From Geosiphon pyriformis (Eukaryota; Glomeromycota; Glomeromycetes; Archaeosporales; Geosiphonaceae), in the NCBI GenBank assembly GCA_016748015.1, contig JAAOMT010000128.1, positions 2,255,426 to 2,319,425 of the forward strand: a stretch of DNA of 64,000 nucleotides. Reading direction: 5' to 3'. The position numbers and the translations under genes were made by a program. This document shows, piece by piece, positions 1 to 13,791 of this stretch. Numbering within the stretch: position 1 is the stretch's first letter; each line of letters begins with the position of its first letter. The notes below the pieces were generated by a model. The model was not told the origin of the DNA and ran no database searches. It saw only the letters and a program-made list of their open reading frames with translations.

Positions 1-3000
1 TTAAAATGTTATTTATAAAAATAACTTTTATTTAATTTCTATTAATATATTTAGCTATTGAGATAATTTAATACAAATTAATATAAATTACTATAAACTT
101 TTTACAAAAGCAGAAAAATTTTATTAACAAAGTAATAATTTTTGTTTATATTATAGAAAACTTAATTATATTGTTTATTAATGCTTTGTAAAAACAATCA
201 GATTTAAATCTTATAAGTTTTATTTTAGTCTTAAGTTATTAATTTAGTATTAAGTTTTCAGTTCTATTAAGAATTTTTGTTTATTATTTAATTTTGTTCT
301 TAATTTTAATTATATTATCAAAATTTAAATTACTAAATTTAATTTTAATATAGTTATAAAAATATTTATTAATTTAAACACTATTTTTTGTTTTATTAAT
401 TAAAATTTTGTAGTTTAATATAATATTTTGCTTATTAAAAAACAGTATTTTATATTATTAAAAGTTATTAATAAATAATATATTGTTTTAAGAAATATTA
501 ATTAAGAAACTTAATAATAAATTTTTGTTATTAATAAATATCAAAAAAAATTTCAATGTTATTAAAAGCATATATTATTTATTATACTTAAATTATTTTG
601 GCTGTAACTATATAATCTATTAGGTTTTTATCAACTAATTATTGTGAATATACTAATGTATTTAATTAAAAATAAGCTAGATTATTGTCAAAATATTGCT
701 TATATAATTATTTTATTAATTTATAATTTTTCAAAATCAAAATTCAAAGCTCTTTACAAATATTTGAAAAAATATTTATTTATTATTTTAAGTTTTTATT
801 AGATGTTTTAAAACTTTTTATTAAAAGAATATAACTTTTTTAAGTTCTGTATTAATTATCAAAATTATAATTAAATATTAATATTCATTATTAGTTCTAT
901 TTTAAATTTATTATATTAGTTTTATTATGTATACTTATTAAATTAATTTTTAAAATGCTTATAATTTGGTAAAAATAGGTGAAAAAAATGAATAAAAAAT
1001 AGTTTTTTAAATGTATTATAATTTTTTTAAATATTTAATTATATCAATTAGATTAACAAATAGCTTTGCCATTTTTTAGTATTTAATAAACAATGTTTTT
1101 AAAGATTACTTACATTGATTTGTTATTTTTTATTTTTTTTATTTTAAAAATCAAAAAAAAGCATAAAACCATGTATATTTGGTTTTAAAATAATTTTAAT
1201 AATATAAACTGTATGATAAGCTTAAAATATATGAATTTAATTAGTACTTAGTTGAGCTTTCTAAATATATTATCTTTTCTAAAAACGTTTTAATAAATTT
1301 TAAAATGATTCAAATAATTTAAATTGGAAAATATTCTGCTTTGTAAAATATTCAAAAATTTATTAAAATTCCAAAGACTCAAAAAGAATTAACTTTTAAG
1401 CTTAAAAATAATATTAACAAATGTATTAAAAAACATTTAAACTTAGAATAAATAATAAAATTTAATTTTTAAGATGTAATATTAAAACAATTCAACTTTG
1501 TAACAAGTTAAATTATAAAAAATTTAGCCTTTTTTAAATAATTTATAAAATTAATTTGATAACTTATAAGTTGAAACTGCCGATATACTTTAAAATTTAT
1601 AATGTTTTTTCATATTTTTTTTATTAAATTTAACTTTATTTTACTAAATAAAAAAACTATCTTTATTTATTCAACTCAAAAATAATATTGAATTTGAAAT
1701 TAATAAAATTTTAGATTTAAAAAAGTTGAAAATATCTAGTTTCTTAGAAAAATACTCTACTTTAGAAGCTATTTAAAAACTAGTAAAAAATATAATAAAT
1801 ATTTATTGATTGGTTTAAGTATTCTATGTTTAATATTCAAATAAAGTTACTTTTTTGGAAAGATGTTGCTAAAAAAAGAAAAATATTACAAAAAAATAGT
1901 TGATTATAAAAATTTTAAATTATTTTAGAATTTTTCGAATTAGCTTATTAATTTGGTTAGTAATTAATCTAAAATTTCCTGAATAAGAAAAAGAAACCAA
2001 CCAAACTATTTTTAGTTGCTTTTTTGTTAATTTACAAAAACAAAATTTTTGCAATCTTAAAAATAATAATAAAAAAGAGAGCAAGTTTAATCTGAACAGT
2101 AGTATTTAAAAAAACTTGAAACATAAACTTTATACAAAAAAGTCCAATATTGCTTTTAGTAATCATTTTTAAATTAATAAAGCTATATAAAAACTAGAGC
2201 ACAGTTTTAAAATAAGCCAATTTGATCTTAAAAGTTTTATTAAACATTAAAATAAAAGTTATTTATTTAAAAAAATTTCAATAATTAGTAATTGTTTCTT
2301 AAATAGTATTAAAATTAACAGTGTTTTTGAAAAACAGAAAAAGAAAAAATGTTTTAGTTTTTATTTTATCAATTCAATTTTTAAAATCAGGTAATTTAAT
2401 AACTTAATTTATTAAAATTAAATGTGAAAATACAACTTTTTTTGCTTGCAAAACTGGTAATAATTAGATAAAATAAAATACAATATATTAAATAATTTAG
2501 CCATATATTAATTTGAATTGGTTTTAATAAACATATTGCTATTGTTATTATCCCAAAAAAAGAGAGTTGTTGTTTATAGCCAGATCAAAATTAATATTAT
2601 AATTAATAAAATTGCAAAAAACATTAAAAAATTAATATTTTATTTTTTATAAAAGAAAAAAACAGATTTTAAATCAAAATTTGTTATTTAAAAGACACTA
2701 AAAAAAACATTTTTCAAATATTTTAATTAATATTTTAAAACTAATTTTTTTAATTTAATTTTTATTTTTGATGCAATCTCTGTATTTTAAAATTATAATA
2801 TTTATAACAATTAATCATTAAATGGTCTAAATTTTTCATTTATTTTAAAATTTATTAAATAATGATTCAAATCAATATTATAATTATAACATTGATTATT
2901 TATAATGTTTTTGTAACAGATATTTTTAAAAAATATAAAAATTTTTATATTTTTTAAAATAACAAAAATATATGTAAACATAATATACATGAAGATAAAA

Positions 3001-3060
3001 ATTTTTCCAAAAATACTTTAAATTTAAAAAAAAAATTATATCAAACTTTTTGCAATAAAG
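1..3060. repeat. AT-rich decayed repeat block, no gene
   Basis: This stretch is almost pure A+T and has no open reading frame of useful length on either strand. Part of it (about 2120-2450) aligns by eye with about 26350-26640 further along, including a shared run reading roughly ttttta(t)tttatcaat followed by a similar tail, so it is at least partly an old dispersed repeat and not simple unique spacer. The type of element cannot be read any more. Base composition changes abruptly near 3060, where ordinary intergenic sequence begins. Confidence 0.5.
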
Positions 3061-4048
3061 TATTTAAAACAATATTTTGTGTTTAATAATGTTCAAGTTC
3101 ACAGATCTACCAAAATTAGGTTAGGAAATTATTGACACAAAAATATAAATTCTAGTCTCATCGGACAGTGAGTAAATAGAAATTTTTTAAAATTACACGT
3201 GTCATCCATCATGAATTTGTTGATCTCGATGCAGAGCGTCACCTGTTTTCAACATTCAATGATTACACGCATATTTGTTGGGTGATTAATTGCCCCTTTT
3301 TATTTAAACCTTTCAGAAAATGATTTTTCATAAATCCGAAACCAGGATTATCAATTTCTATAAGAAAAAAATTTCCAGATTAAACACCCCTTATTGAAGG
3401 AATTAAAAATCTAGGCAATAAATTCTTGATTTAGAGGAATGATTTTGACTCAATATTTGTCAAAATTTTACATTTTCATAAATCTTGAGAAATTCTTTGC
3501 TGATTAGGTTTTTAGTGAAAAAAAATGCAATCGAAGAATGGTACACAATTTTTTGAGTTTTTTTTTTTTCATTTTTTCTTGAAACCAGAAGGTAGATTTC
3601 AAGTTTTTTGGTCCGAACAATATTTATAGTCATTATTTGTTATTTAAATATTTTTCTTGAAACACATGCATTTTAACATAATAAACATCCTATTGAGCAA
3701 ATCTTTTCTAAATAAAAATATTTTTATTATGTATCGTTTTGTTCTACATTTGAACGATTTAATTAGAAATGAAACTCAGTACAATATATTTAAAATTTGT
3801 TGTATCTAACTTAATGAACTAGATAGGTTTCATTTGCTTCATGATCAACTTAATTTTTTTTTTCTTTCCTTGTCTTGGTTGTTACACAGCTATTGAGGCT
3901 GATTTGTAATTTTGAATTTATTTATATAATTTTTAAAGGAAGAAATTGCATGATTCATCTCCAAAGATAATAATAATATTCTATAATCTATTTATGCTTG
4001 AATGGGAATGGGAATGGGTATGAGGGATAAAATTTTTCGTGCTCTATT

Positions 4049-5429
4049 TTATTTTTTACATTTTCCTATAATTTGTTCAAAATAAGGGCCAAAATGTGAA
4101 TCAACATCACCAACTGTTTCAATTGGATGAGTTCTAGTGCTTGAACTGCATTCCTATATGCAAGGATTTCAAAAAAAATAAATATTGTATTATTCTTTAA
4201 AAGGAAAAAGATAAACCAAATATGCCAGAAGGAATTGAAATGAAATTAAAATACCGGATTCTCATCTACAGTCATGCTAATTCCTCTAAGCCTTTCTCTT
4301 AGAGTTTTTCCAGGACACCAGAGAAGCTCATATTGATTATTATTATTATTACTATTATTACTATTATTACAATCACAATCCTCTATATAGATCCAATATT
4401 CTGTCTGAAGATGCCAAAAACCTAATATATCTGCAACACCTTCTTGTGTAAATGTCCTTGGAGGATAATGGGGAACGTAATCATCTGTGTGTGTTACTCG
4501 AAAAACGTCCGATAGAGCATCATTCACGTACTTTGCGAAAACCGCATTACCCATCCGTGGTTGACCAAACGTATATGCTTCTATGAATATATCAGAAGGG
4601 CTTAACTGACCAAGCAGGAGTGCTGCAAATATCGCATAGACTTGGAAAAGTGTAAAAAAATAAAAGATGAGGATTATGAGGATGATAATGAGTGTATAAA
4701 TAAAATAAAAATATCATTTAAATTTATATTTATATTGACCTACCTCCACCTATTCCATGACCAGCTAAAGCAAAACCATAGCGTTTATAGCGTGGATGTG
4801 ATGCCAATCCCATTATTGATCTAATGAGTGTAACATGAATTCCTTGAAATTCATTGTAAAATGCTTGGTCAACCTGTTAAGTGAATGATTGGGTTTTCAT
4901 TAAATCAATTTGAAAAATTATTGGGAATTGAAATTCCATTTTTTGATACATTACAATAAATAAACATAATTTTCACTTAATAATTAAAAAAAATTAAATA
5001 CTTTTGCGTTGTCGGCTAAGGGATAATCTATCATTTTATTTTTCCTCTTTTTGTACTGCTCATTGGTAAGTTGAGTTGTAGTTTTAATAGTAACAACTAT
5101 TTCTCGATTTTCTGAATTGGCAAAAACTCGAGCTAAAATTTTACAATATTCGTGAAAAATAAAAAAGTAATATATAAAAATTCATGAGTTTAAAAAATAG
5201 ACTGCAAAAATTTAACAAAATTCTTTAAAGCTTTACCAGTAACGTGTTGGTTCAAATGAATTGTATCTTTTGGCTGACAATCAAGTTCATTCAGATAAAT
5301 AGAAAACCTTTTGAGAGTTTTAATGGTTGATTGTTCGGTGATGGTAATGCCAGTAAACTCTTCACTCAGTGCATGCATTCTTTTTCGATACGAATACTTT
5401 TGTATATCATTATCTAATGATTTAATGGG

Positions 5430-5466
<37 letters not shown>

Positions 5467-5918
5467 AATGATGTTGTTTTTGTTGTTGTTGTTGCTGTTG
5501 TTGCTGATAAAGTTTTTCTTTTAACTCTCTTATTGTTTCTATTCATATCATTTTGAAGGAATATTTCTTGAATATTTTTATGAGAGCTCTTGAATTCAAT
5601 TGTTTTGAATGAAAGATCGATTGAAGAAATTTCAGGTTGTGTTGGTAACTGTTCTTTTGAAAAATGATTCTCGCTTAAATGATTTACTTGAAACTTTATA
5701 GAAGTAAGAGATAATTCGGGTAAAACTATGCAAATTATTATTGTAAAGTAAATTAAAAAAAGAATTTTGTAGATGGTATATGGATGAAAGGCTTCAAGCC
5801 TAATCAATTTTTCACGACATGGTATATAATGATATTTTGATAGATAGAAACCTCGCAAAAAATTTTGAAACATTATTAAGAATTTTAATTCTCCCCACCT
5901 ACGCTTTTGCAAATTCAT
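4049..5918 (-). CDS. Class 3 lipase-like protein, nucleophile serine missing (paralogue A)
   Basis: Five exons on the minus strand: 5918-5237, 5132-5002, 4873-4744, 4640-4255, 4153-4049, giving about 477 residues with every junction in frame. Residues about 48-70 are one hydrophobic segment, so the protein is probably a type II membrane protein or cleaved and secreted. A serine run (about residues 160-172) comes from a (TGA/ATG)n microsatellite. The alpha/beta-hydrolase signature of the lipase_3 family follows: the elbow reads AGHGIGG with Gly311 in place of the catalytic serine, then TFGQPRMGN, then the acid region HTDDYVP, then HLQTEYWI, and the terminal SHFGPYF that carries the histidine. 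Asp and His positions are thus kept and only the nucleophile is lost. An asparagine tract (codons around 4322-4372) interrupts the region after EYWI. The family normally hydrolyses acylglycerols; here hydrolysis is doubtful and a non-catalytic role is possible. The start at 5918 is the first Met before the hydrophobic segment. Confidence 0.82.
5429..5466. repeat. (GAT)n trinucleotide microsatellite inside lipase A exon 1
   Basis: About twelve GAT units in a row, read on the minus strand as a run of serine codons in lipase paralogue A. Length change would alter the number of serines without breaking the frame. Adjacent GTT/TTG repeats (5470-5505) encode a threonine/alanine-rich stretch in the same protein. 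Confidence 0.85.
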
Positions 5919-7700
5919 TTGTTTTTCATCAACCTGGATCGCTCAAGAATGGCATTTTATAAGATGTGATTGATCAACATAACAACGAAAAATTTTACCT
6001 CGGTCTTTGGTCTCGAAATTTCCCAACAATAGTATTTCTCACGGAGATTCTCCTTGACTATGGGGTAAAATTACTGGATCAGAGAAACTAATTTGTTTGA
6101 ACCTATCTTAAGAAAATAATAAATATTTCTCTAGATAGGATAAAACTCTGAGATCGAAAACGTGCTTTATGGAGCCATTGACTTGTAAGTTTCAATGCCA
6201 AAAATTTGACACCAATCAGAATAAGTTTTCAATTGATTTGACCCCCATTTGGTAAATACAGGTCCATCGCCGATTTTTTCAAAAAGAAAAACATTTTAAG
6301 ATAATCGCAAAAGGAAGTATTACTCATGTTTAGATTTAACTACGTAACTTGTTTTTAAAATAATTGTTTTGAAAAACACGGAATATTAGTTCCTGATAAA
6401 TTATTTTCATTTTCCAAAAATAATAAAATTCATTAAAGAATTAGTTTAAAGTTTATTCATCAAATTAGATTTGTTTAAAATTGCCAAGAGATGAATGATA
6501 TTAAAATTCCAAAAAAGAAAATTTATAAACTAACCTAATTTAATTCTAACTTAACTTTTGTATTATAATTTTATAATGTTTATTTAAAATTCTAAATAAA
6601 TTATTCAATTAATAATTTCAATTCATTGATAAGATTTTATAGATCGATTGAAATCCAACAAAAAATATTTACAACGAGATTCATAAAGAATTATTTATTT
6701 GAATAGTCTTTGAACTATGAAAACGATGTCATTTTTTTGATTTAAATTTATTTTTTAAGGATGATATTAATATTAGTTCCAGTTTCAGCCCAGTTCCAGT
6801 TCCAGTTCCAATTACAGTTACAGTTCCAACGCTAGTTCCGATAAAAAAAATGAACAATTTATGTGACTAACTCATTTAGAAAAATATATGTTTGAATTAA
6901 TACATTCAACTGAGACAATAAACAAAAAGGCAAAGTAAAAAATGCAATCTATCAGATTTCTATTGTGTATTTAATTGAAGGAAAAATAACAATTAAACTT
7001 TGGTATATCATAAAATCTATTAAAAATTCCACAAAGATATCAAGATCCTCAAAGTCTCTTTGTTTTTTTGTTTTTGATTTGACATATTTTATTAAAGAAT
7101 TATGTTGCTTGTTCTTTATATTAAACCAAAATAGACAATCAAAGAAATTGATATTGTCATTCTTTGCGTAAACTTAAGTTTATTTTTAATTGTTAGCTTT
7201 ACCATTCATCCAAGTAAAAATTTTCAATTATCATCAAATATAGTCCCTTGATTGTACGATTTCCCACATCAATATTTCATAAATCTCAATGAAAAGACAA
7301 ACAAGAAATATATATACATATTTGAGATTCAAAAATTTCCTCTTATAGCATTTCGAAAGTGATTGGTTAGTAAGAAAAATTTTTTGTGTAATTTTAAAAC
7401 ATAATCTAACTCATAAAGTGAAACTAAAAAAATAATCGTTATAATAAATTCATAAAAACATGTTGATTTTTTTTTAAAAGCCTCCAAATACAATAGTATT
7501 TTACCATGTGTTGAAATAGATATTGTTTAAAAATTATGTAATAATAATACCCCCAAAGATTTGAATAAATTTCAATAAATCCGTCTATAGATTATGATGA
7601 AATGTATTATTTCTTGGTAATAATAGACTTTAAAGCATAATAATTGGGTAAAGCCCAGTAATACAAGTTTATGTAGAAAAAAAAATTTGCATGAAATTGA
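5919..7700. other. Intergenic sequence upstream of lipase A
   Basis: No gene that I can support. Short open frames here show no recognisable motif. Around 6775-6835 there is a small array of a degenerate hexamer (AGTTCC, with AGTTAC and AGTTTC variants). The first few hundred bases upstream of 5918 should contain the lipase A promoter, but no TATA-like or other motif stands out against the AT-rich background. Confidence 0.5.
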
Positions 7701-9990
7701 AAATGATCCAGAATATGAATTATAATATATTTTATTATATATTTTGAAACTGTTTTAAATAATCTTAATTAAGCTAATTTTAAAATTAAATAAAAAATTT
7801 TAATCATTTTGTTTTATAAAAATACTTGATTTGTTATTTAATATTTTCTATTTACATACCATTAGTTTCATAAAATGAAATTTAAAATAAAATGATTTAT
7901 TTTTATTTAAAAAGTAAAATTAAAAATTAATTTAATAAAAATATTTTGTTATTTGTTTTTTTTTGTTTTTTAATTAAAATGTAAAAAAAAAATCATTTCT
8001 TTTATAATTTTTTTATGATTCAAAATTGGTTAAAACTTAAACCTTGATTACTAAATTTATTAAAACTAAAAATGAAATAATTGAAAAATAATAAAAGAAA
8101 TTAACTAAAATATAATTAATAATTATTTAATTTTAATATATTATTGTGAATTATTTGATTTTAATATTATACAAATTTTATTTATTTATTTAAATTATTT
8201 TAAAATATTGACAAATCTCTTTTTATTCTAATTTTTATAATTACAACCAGAACGAAAAATAAAAAATAAGTAATTAAGAAAACAACAATCCAAAATTTTT
8301 CTTAATTGTAAAAGTAGTTAAACAAAATTTTTCTTTTATTTATTACAAATATAAAGCAATCTTTAATTATTTTAAAAGCACTTTCTTCTTTTTTGACTGG
8401 TGGTTTTTTTTAATTAAAGTGCTCATTAAAACAATACATCAAAAATAGTTTTAGTATAATTACTACTATTATAAAATTTTTATAATAAATTAATTATTAT
8501 TACAATTAATTTTCAAATAACCAAAAATAAAAATAATTATTATTACTATTTAATATTATAAAAATAAACTCCTTTAATTTTTTTTAAAATTTTTTAAAAT
8601 TTATTTTAAAGTTTATTTTGTTTTTTAGCTGTAAAATTTATAAACATAATTAAACATGTTTTATTTTCAAATTACTGGAATCAAATTTTTATTAAAAATT
8701 TATAAAAAGCTTTTTATTATTGTTATTATCAAATTTTTAAATATTAATTCTATTACAAAAATATTAAAATTTAAATTATTTGGTTTTAATTTAATTAAAA
8801 ATATTCTTAAGCTATTTTTTATATTCCAAATAACTATAGACTATTTTATATGTTTAAGTTATTATTCAAAATAGTTGTATCTTTTTTTCAATACTTAATA
8901 AAAATTTTAAAAATTTTAAATTTTAAATGTAAAAATTATTTTGTTTAATAGAATCAATAATAAAATTTATTGGTTTTTTAATAATACAAGTATTTTATTG
9001 TTGGTTAATAAGAACAAACTTAACACAAAAATAAAAAATTAGTTTTAGTAAATTAATAACTGGTTTGCTTAAAAGTTTTAATAAAATTAAAAAAATATTT
9101 ATAATTTATACTAATTAAATAATAATAAAATAAATAAAAAAAATGAATTTTTAGTGAATAATAAAATATTTAATTGTTTAGTAATCTTTTAAAAACTGCT
9201 TAATTCTAATATAAAATTTAATAAAAAAAAATGTCAGGCTTTAAATAAGTTAGTTTGTTTAAAGTAGTACAACTTTAAATTACTTTATAGATAAAATAAA
9301 TGCAAAAAAGCTATTTTTAATATCTAGCTTAATATAGTTGAAACATTACAAAATATATATTAATCTGACTTAAACTAAATTTATTAAGTTTTTAGTACTT
9401 GATATATTTTTTTATTAAATATTGATAAAATTTTACTAATTTTTAATATTAATATTTTTTTTAATAGTTTTATTTTTTTTTAATTATTTAACAATAATAC
9501 AATATATTTAATTATTTAAAAAAAAAATCGAAAATTTTTTGTAAATTAAAAATAAAAAAGCAAAATTTAATTATATTGGATTTTTGGTTTCAAGAAAATT
9601 GGCTAAAAATAAATCAATTAAATGTAGTATTATAGTATTTGCTATAAATATTATGACCAAAAACTATTCTTACCATGTAAAAAAAAACTTAAATAATTAT
9701 TGTAAGAATTAATATCATTTTAAAACTATTAAAAATAATTATTCACGAAAATTATATTATTTTAATGTTATTTATAAGAACAAATCAATAAAAAAATTTT
9801 AAATTGACATTTAATCTTATCCATTTTATTTTGAAAAATGAAAATGAAAATTAAATAAATGGACAAATGCATTAGTTAAAATTAATAAAATCATATATTT
9901 TTTATAATTATTTGTAAAAAATAATTTCGCTTCAACTTTCAAATATAACTTTACATATAAGAAACTCGTATTTAATTTTTATGCATGTAA
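7700..9990. repeat. AT-rich relic island
   Basis: The A+T content rises sharply and coding potential disappears. The segment about 8210-8560 aligns by eye with about 52770-53000: both contain aattaagaaaacaacaa, then a stretch with scattered matches, then aaataaccaaaaa followed by an ATT-rich tail. This points to two decayed copies of one dispersed element. The 72-codon open frame at 8656-8874 is made of I, L, F and K codons only, as expected from A+T drift, and is not taken as a gene. Confidence 0.45.
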
Positions 9991-10206
9991 TATTAGTATG
10001 ATAATTACAAAAAAATTTATATTCTTAAATTATATATTTAAACTCTATGTTTGTAGTTAGTCACTTGACTATTAAAGGTTAATCAGAATAAACACTGATG
10101 AGCTGTCTTTTGTGAATTCTTCAATCCTAAAGCGGTAATCAGCTTTCAGTTTTTAATATTTTATGTTTAAATTCAAGACTTTTATTCTTTCATGGAATTA
10201 TATTAA

Positions 10207-11684
10207 TCATGTCGGACAGAACATCATCATTTGACCGAAGAATGGCCCGTAATGCGAAGATATTCCCGGAATAAAGTATCTTGTTGAGACACCAGCGTTG
10301 CATCCCTAGAAAATCATCAAAAGAAAAATCAAAACGAAATATTAGAATCCAAGAACTTACGAATATTAGGTTTAAATGTAATTACTGAATGTTCCTCTCT
10401 GTCAAAGGATTTCCTCGGGTAATCTTCAATTATTGGTCCTTTACAACGCCAAACATGGCAAGGGACTTGGTGAAGTGGTAGAAAAGGATCACAATCGCAA
10501 TCCCATTCGATCCAGTATTCGGTTTCTATGTGCCAATAGCCAGAGAGTTTGTTGGGTTTTTGTGAAACCAAGTCCTCAGAATGCGTGATTCGGTAAATTC
10601 CGTTTAGCATATACTCAACATAATCGGCGAACATGGCGTTTCCCATTCTTGGTTGAGCAAATGTAATCACGTCTATTCTCAATTCTTTGTAGGATTTTCG
10701 TAGTTCCATCGCAAAGAAGACCGCGTAAACTGAGAGATACATGGACCATTTTTAAGGAAATTTTTTTTTTCAATTGCGAAAAAGGTTTTGTATAACGATT
10801 ACTCACCGCCACCTAAACCATGACCGGTCAACCAAAAAGAATATGTAGAATAATTTTTGTCCGATAAATAAGTGGCGACTAAGAGAAACAGGTTTTCTTC
10901 AGCCGCTTTGTATGCGCGGTGAAAACCTCGGTCAACCCTAGCGTCTTGCAAACCAGGATATGGTATTAGGATATTTTGTCTTTTATTGTAAGCAGTAAGG
11001 TCCAATTCCTCTCCCCTTAAAGTAATGATAATTTCTCGATTTGTATGGTTTAATATCGCACTGCCTATAAATAAAAATATTTAAGTCAAATTTAAAACGC
11101 AAGTATTATTCTTTGGACATGATAAATTAGATTGTACCGTAAACATGGTTTGCCAGGTGAATAATATCATTCCCGCAATACGCATGATTTGCATATATGG
11201 CGAATCTCGCAAATCTTTGCAATAATTTTATATCATCAATTTTTATTTTTGAAACGTCAGTTGGCCATGGCTTACGACCACGTTTGAAATTATTCCCTTG
11301 AGCCACGAAATTAGACGTGAGGATTTTGTTTTTATTGAAAGATTTTTTAAGGTGTGAAGAATTGATAAAATTTCCTGCGATACTAAAGGATGTGTGTGAG
11401 AAATTTCGAATGTTTTCTGGAAATAGTAACCCATCTGTAGAGTCAATCTTTTCCTGAGAAATAGAGAACCTTATTATTGATTGTCCCAAGCCTCTTGTAA
11501 TGTTTAAAGTCCAGGCCAAATTGATAACGAAAACAACGGCTATCGTCGTCGTTATAAAAATAAACAAAAAAAACTCTTTTATCAAGGGATTCTTTTGCGG
11601 TAATAGTTTTCCTGAATATTTTGTTGAAATGAAAGTCAGCACACAATACTTTGTATGAAGAGCAGCAAAATTAAATTTTTGCAT
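10207..11684 (-). CDS. Class 3 lipase-like protein, nucleophile serine missing (paralogue B)
   Basis: Four exons on the minus strand: 11684-11138, 11064-10807, 10729-10386, 10305-10207, about 415 residues. The last intron uses the donor GTAATT at 10385, chosen because it is in frame and gives the same residue-cysteine junction as the paralogues; a stronger GTAAGT at 10360 would put the last exon out of frame. Residues about 39-60 form a single membrane segment or signal anchor. The family core is present: FARFAIYANHAYC, then GHGLGG with Gly265 replacing the catalytic serine, FAQPRMGN, HSEDLV (acid), HIETEYWI, and SSHYGPFF (histidine). Compared with paralogue A the intron at its DNAK/VDQ position is absent, while the intron right behind GHGxGG is shared. 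It lies divergently to paralogue C 2.1 kb away. Catalysis by the usual Ser-Asp-His triad is not expected; the role is unknown. Confidence 0.83.
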
Positions 11685-12933
11685 TCTAAAAATTTCTAAA
11701 TTTAAAAGGGTTTGTCTTTACACAAAACCTTGTTTTCCTCAGCTTCGATTTCATATGTCCTGAGAACCATTACACTTTCTAAATAACCTTTTAGGGAACT
11801 TGATTATCGTAAACCTTGAAATTAATCAGCAATAATATAAAAATTTTCTTCTGCTTTAAGAAAAAATTCATTTCAAACTGGGTCATATTCTTTCCCGTTT
11901 CAGCTAGAAAATATAAGACGCAAATTTTAAAAGAATTTAGCACAGGCTCTGCACTTGTATCTTGAAGATACAAATCACTTGCAAGCACAAATGATTCCAA
12001 TAAAACATTTACGTTTTATCAGTTGCCTTTTCGGGGTAAGCACAAGCCCGAAATGGGACATTTCAAAATGTTGTGAAAGCGCACTAAAATCATCCAAAAC
12101 TTATTTATCGTCGACACCTAAAAATTATAAAAAATTAGAATATTTTTCATTATTCGTGGCAATTCGAACAAATATGAAACAAAAATTTTATTTTTCCGAT
12201 CGATTTCACTCACATGTGAGATGATTTTAGATTGTCGATGGGAAAACAATAATAGCAAATAGAAACGTGAAGAAACTACTCACGATCAAATAACAAGAAT
12301 TAATTAATACATTTCCGATACTAGCTTTAATTTTATAAAGTTTGTAATATTAAAAGTTTGTTCCGGAAGGAAATCTGAAAGTCAAATGAAATCTGTGATA
12401 ACAAATTCTCAAGTTAACAGAGGTAAAAAAGCGAAAAGATGGGCATGATCTAGAAAGCAATATATTTTGTTCCTGATTTATTGATCGATTCTAAGATACC
12501 CAACAAGATTAAAAACTTGATTTACGGGGGAAGGTAAGTACCCAGTCGGGATTTCTCGCCAATTAGAAACTGGAAACGATTTGAGATTCAATGATATCTT
12601 TAAAGCCTAGCCTTTACATTATAAGTGCCAGAAATTCCCTTTGTGTGAAACAGTATTTCAAATTTCTCTTAATATTGATTTCCAGGGCGATTTTTTTGTA
12701 TCAAAAAGATAGGACATTAAGAAAGGGAGGGTGAAATATGAACCTCTTTTGATACGAATCAAAGATTTCCTTTTCATGTGATAGTTATTTTGTATAGCAT
12801 CCATATATTAGTGATTCAATTTTTTATCTTTGTCCATATTGTTTTTGCCTCCCCTCGATGGATATATAAGAACTTTTGGGAACGAAGCCTTCCCTAATTC
12901 AGGTGGAAGGAAATTTCCTATTCGTATAAAGTT

Positions 12934-12968
<35 letters not shown>

Positions 12969-13791
12969 AAATATTTTTCACAGGACAGGACAGGACTTGA
13001 CGCAGTTCAAATAGAATCTTTGTTGAAATGTTCAATAAAGAAAAATTTCAATGAGTGATTGAAAAGATCAAAAAAAAAATAGCAACAAAAACAATTGTAA
13101 TATCATTTTTTTTTGCAAACTAATTTCTCTTGCAATTACGGTGAAAGATGTGAATAAAACCACGGGTTTGATTAAGAAGCAATGATTAAATTTTTAAGGC
13201 GATGGATCATTAATAGACTGCTTTTGTTTGTTTCATAGAATTTTTTCTTTTGATCTTGGTTTAAAAAAATTTAAAAATTTATTTGATTACTTGAAAATAA
13301 TTTTCTTTTTCTTTTGATGAGATTTAATTTTGACAAAAAGATTTTTCCATCCTGCAGATATCGATCTTTTAGAAGCAAACTAGATTTGAATTATTGGTAT
13401 TTGAATTAAAGTTTTTATTTTTTTTACAGTTTAGATCATTCAATCATTAATTCTATAAAAAAAATACATTTGCCAATCTTAATATTTTTCATGTTTTTGA
13501 CTTAAGAAAAATTGTTCATATTTGTAATAAACATTTTTAACGCAATTCCGAACGGAACATTATTGGAAAATCTCAGCGATTGAGGAAATCCTAATCTTGA
13601 GTTTACGAAAAATCATAATATTTATAGTACCCGATTTTTTGTAAAATCTCAAAATTTTACAATTAATCCGAGAAAATTTTATGACGCACATACAATGAAA
13701 TCTTCAAATTACTTAGTCAATTATTGCATTTTTACCCAGTGAAAAGTTTATATCACTAAGAGTGAGAGGAATTTAAAAACATTTTACAATA
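11685..13791. other. Divergent intergenic region between lipase paralogues B and C
   Basis: This 2.1 kb separates two divergently transcribed paralogues and must hold both promoters. No convincing gene is present: overlapping short frames at 11791-12224 lack family motifs and an open frame near 12808-13035 consists mainly of a histidine run from a microsatellite. No operator-like inverted repeat or TATA box could be told apart from the AT-rich background. Confidence 0.5.
12931..12968. repeat. (ATG)n trinucleotide microsatellite
   Basis: About twelve perfect ATG/GAT units between paralogues B and C. It is the same unit as the coding microsatellite in paralogue A but lies in non-coding sequence here. 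Confidence 0.9.

Noticed and set aside
5311-5556. Plus-strand open frame with a long Asp run
   Set aside because: It is the reverse strand of the serine microsatellite in lipase A exon 1 and has no other protein-like feature.
8656-8874. 72-codon hydrophobic frame suggesting a small membrane protein
   Set aside because: It lies in an AT-rich relic island and consists of residues that any A+T-drifted sequence would encode.
10359-10362. Strong GTAAGT donor at the end of lipase B exon 3
   Set aside because: It would put the last exon out of frame and lose the conserved SHYGPFF end; the weaker GTAATT at 10385 keeps frame and matches the junction in A and C.
12808-13035. Minus-strand open frame with eleven His residues
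   Set aside because: The His run is just the (ATG)n microsatellite read on the other strand; the rest matches nothing and there is no splice context.
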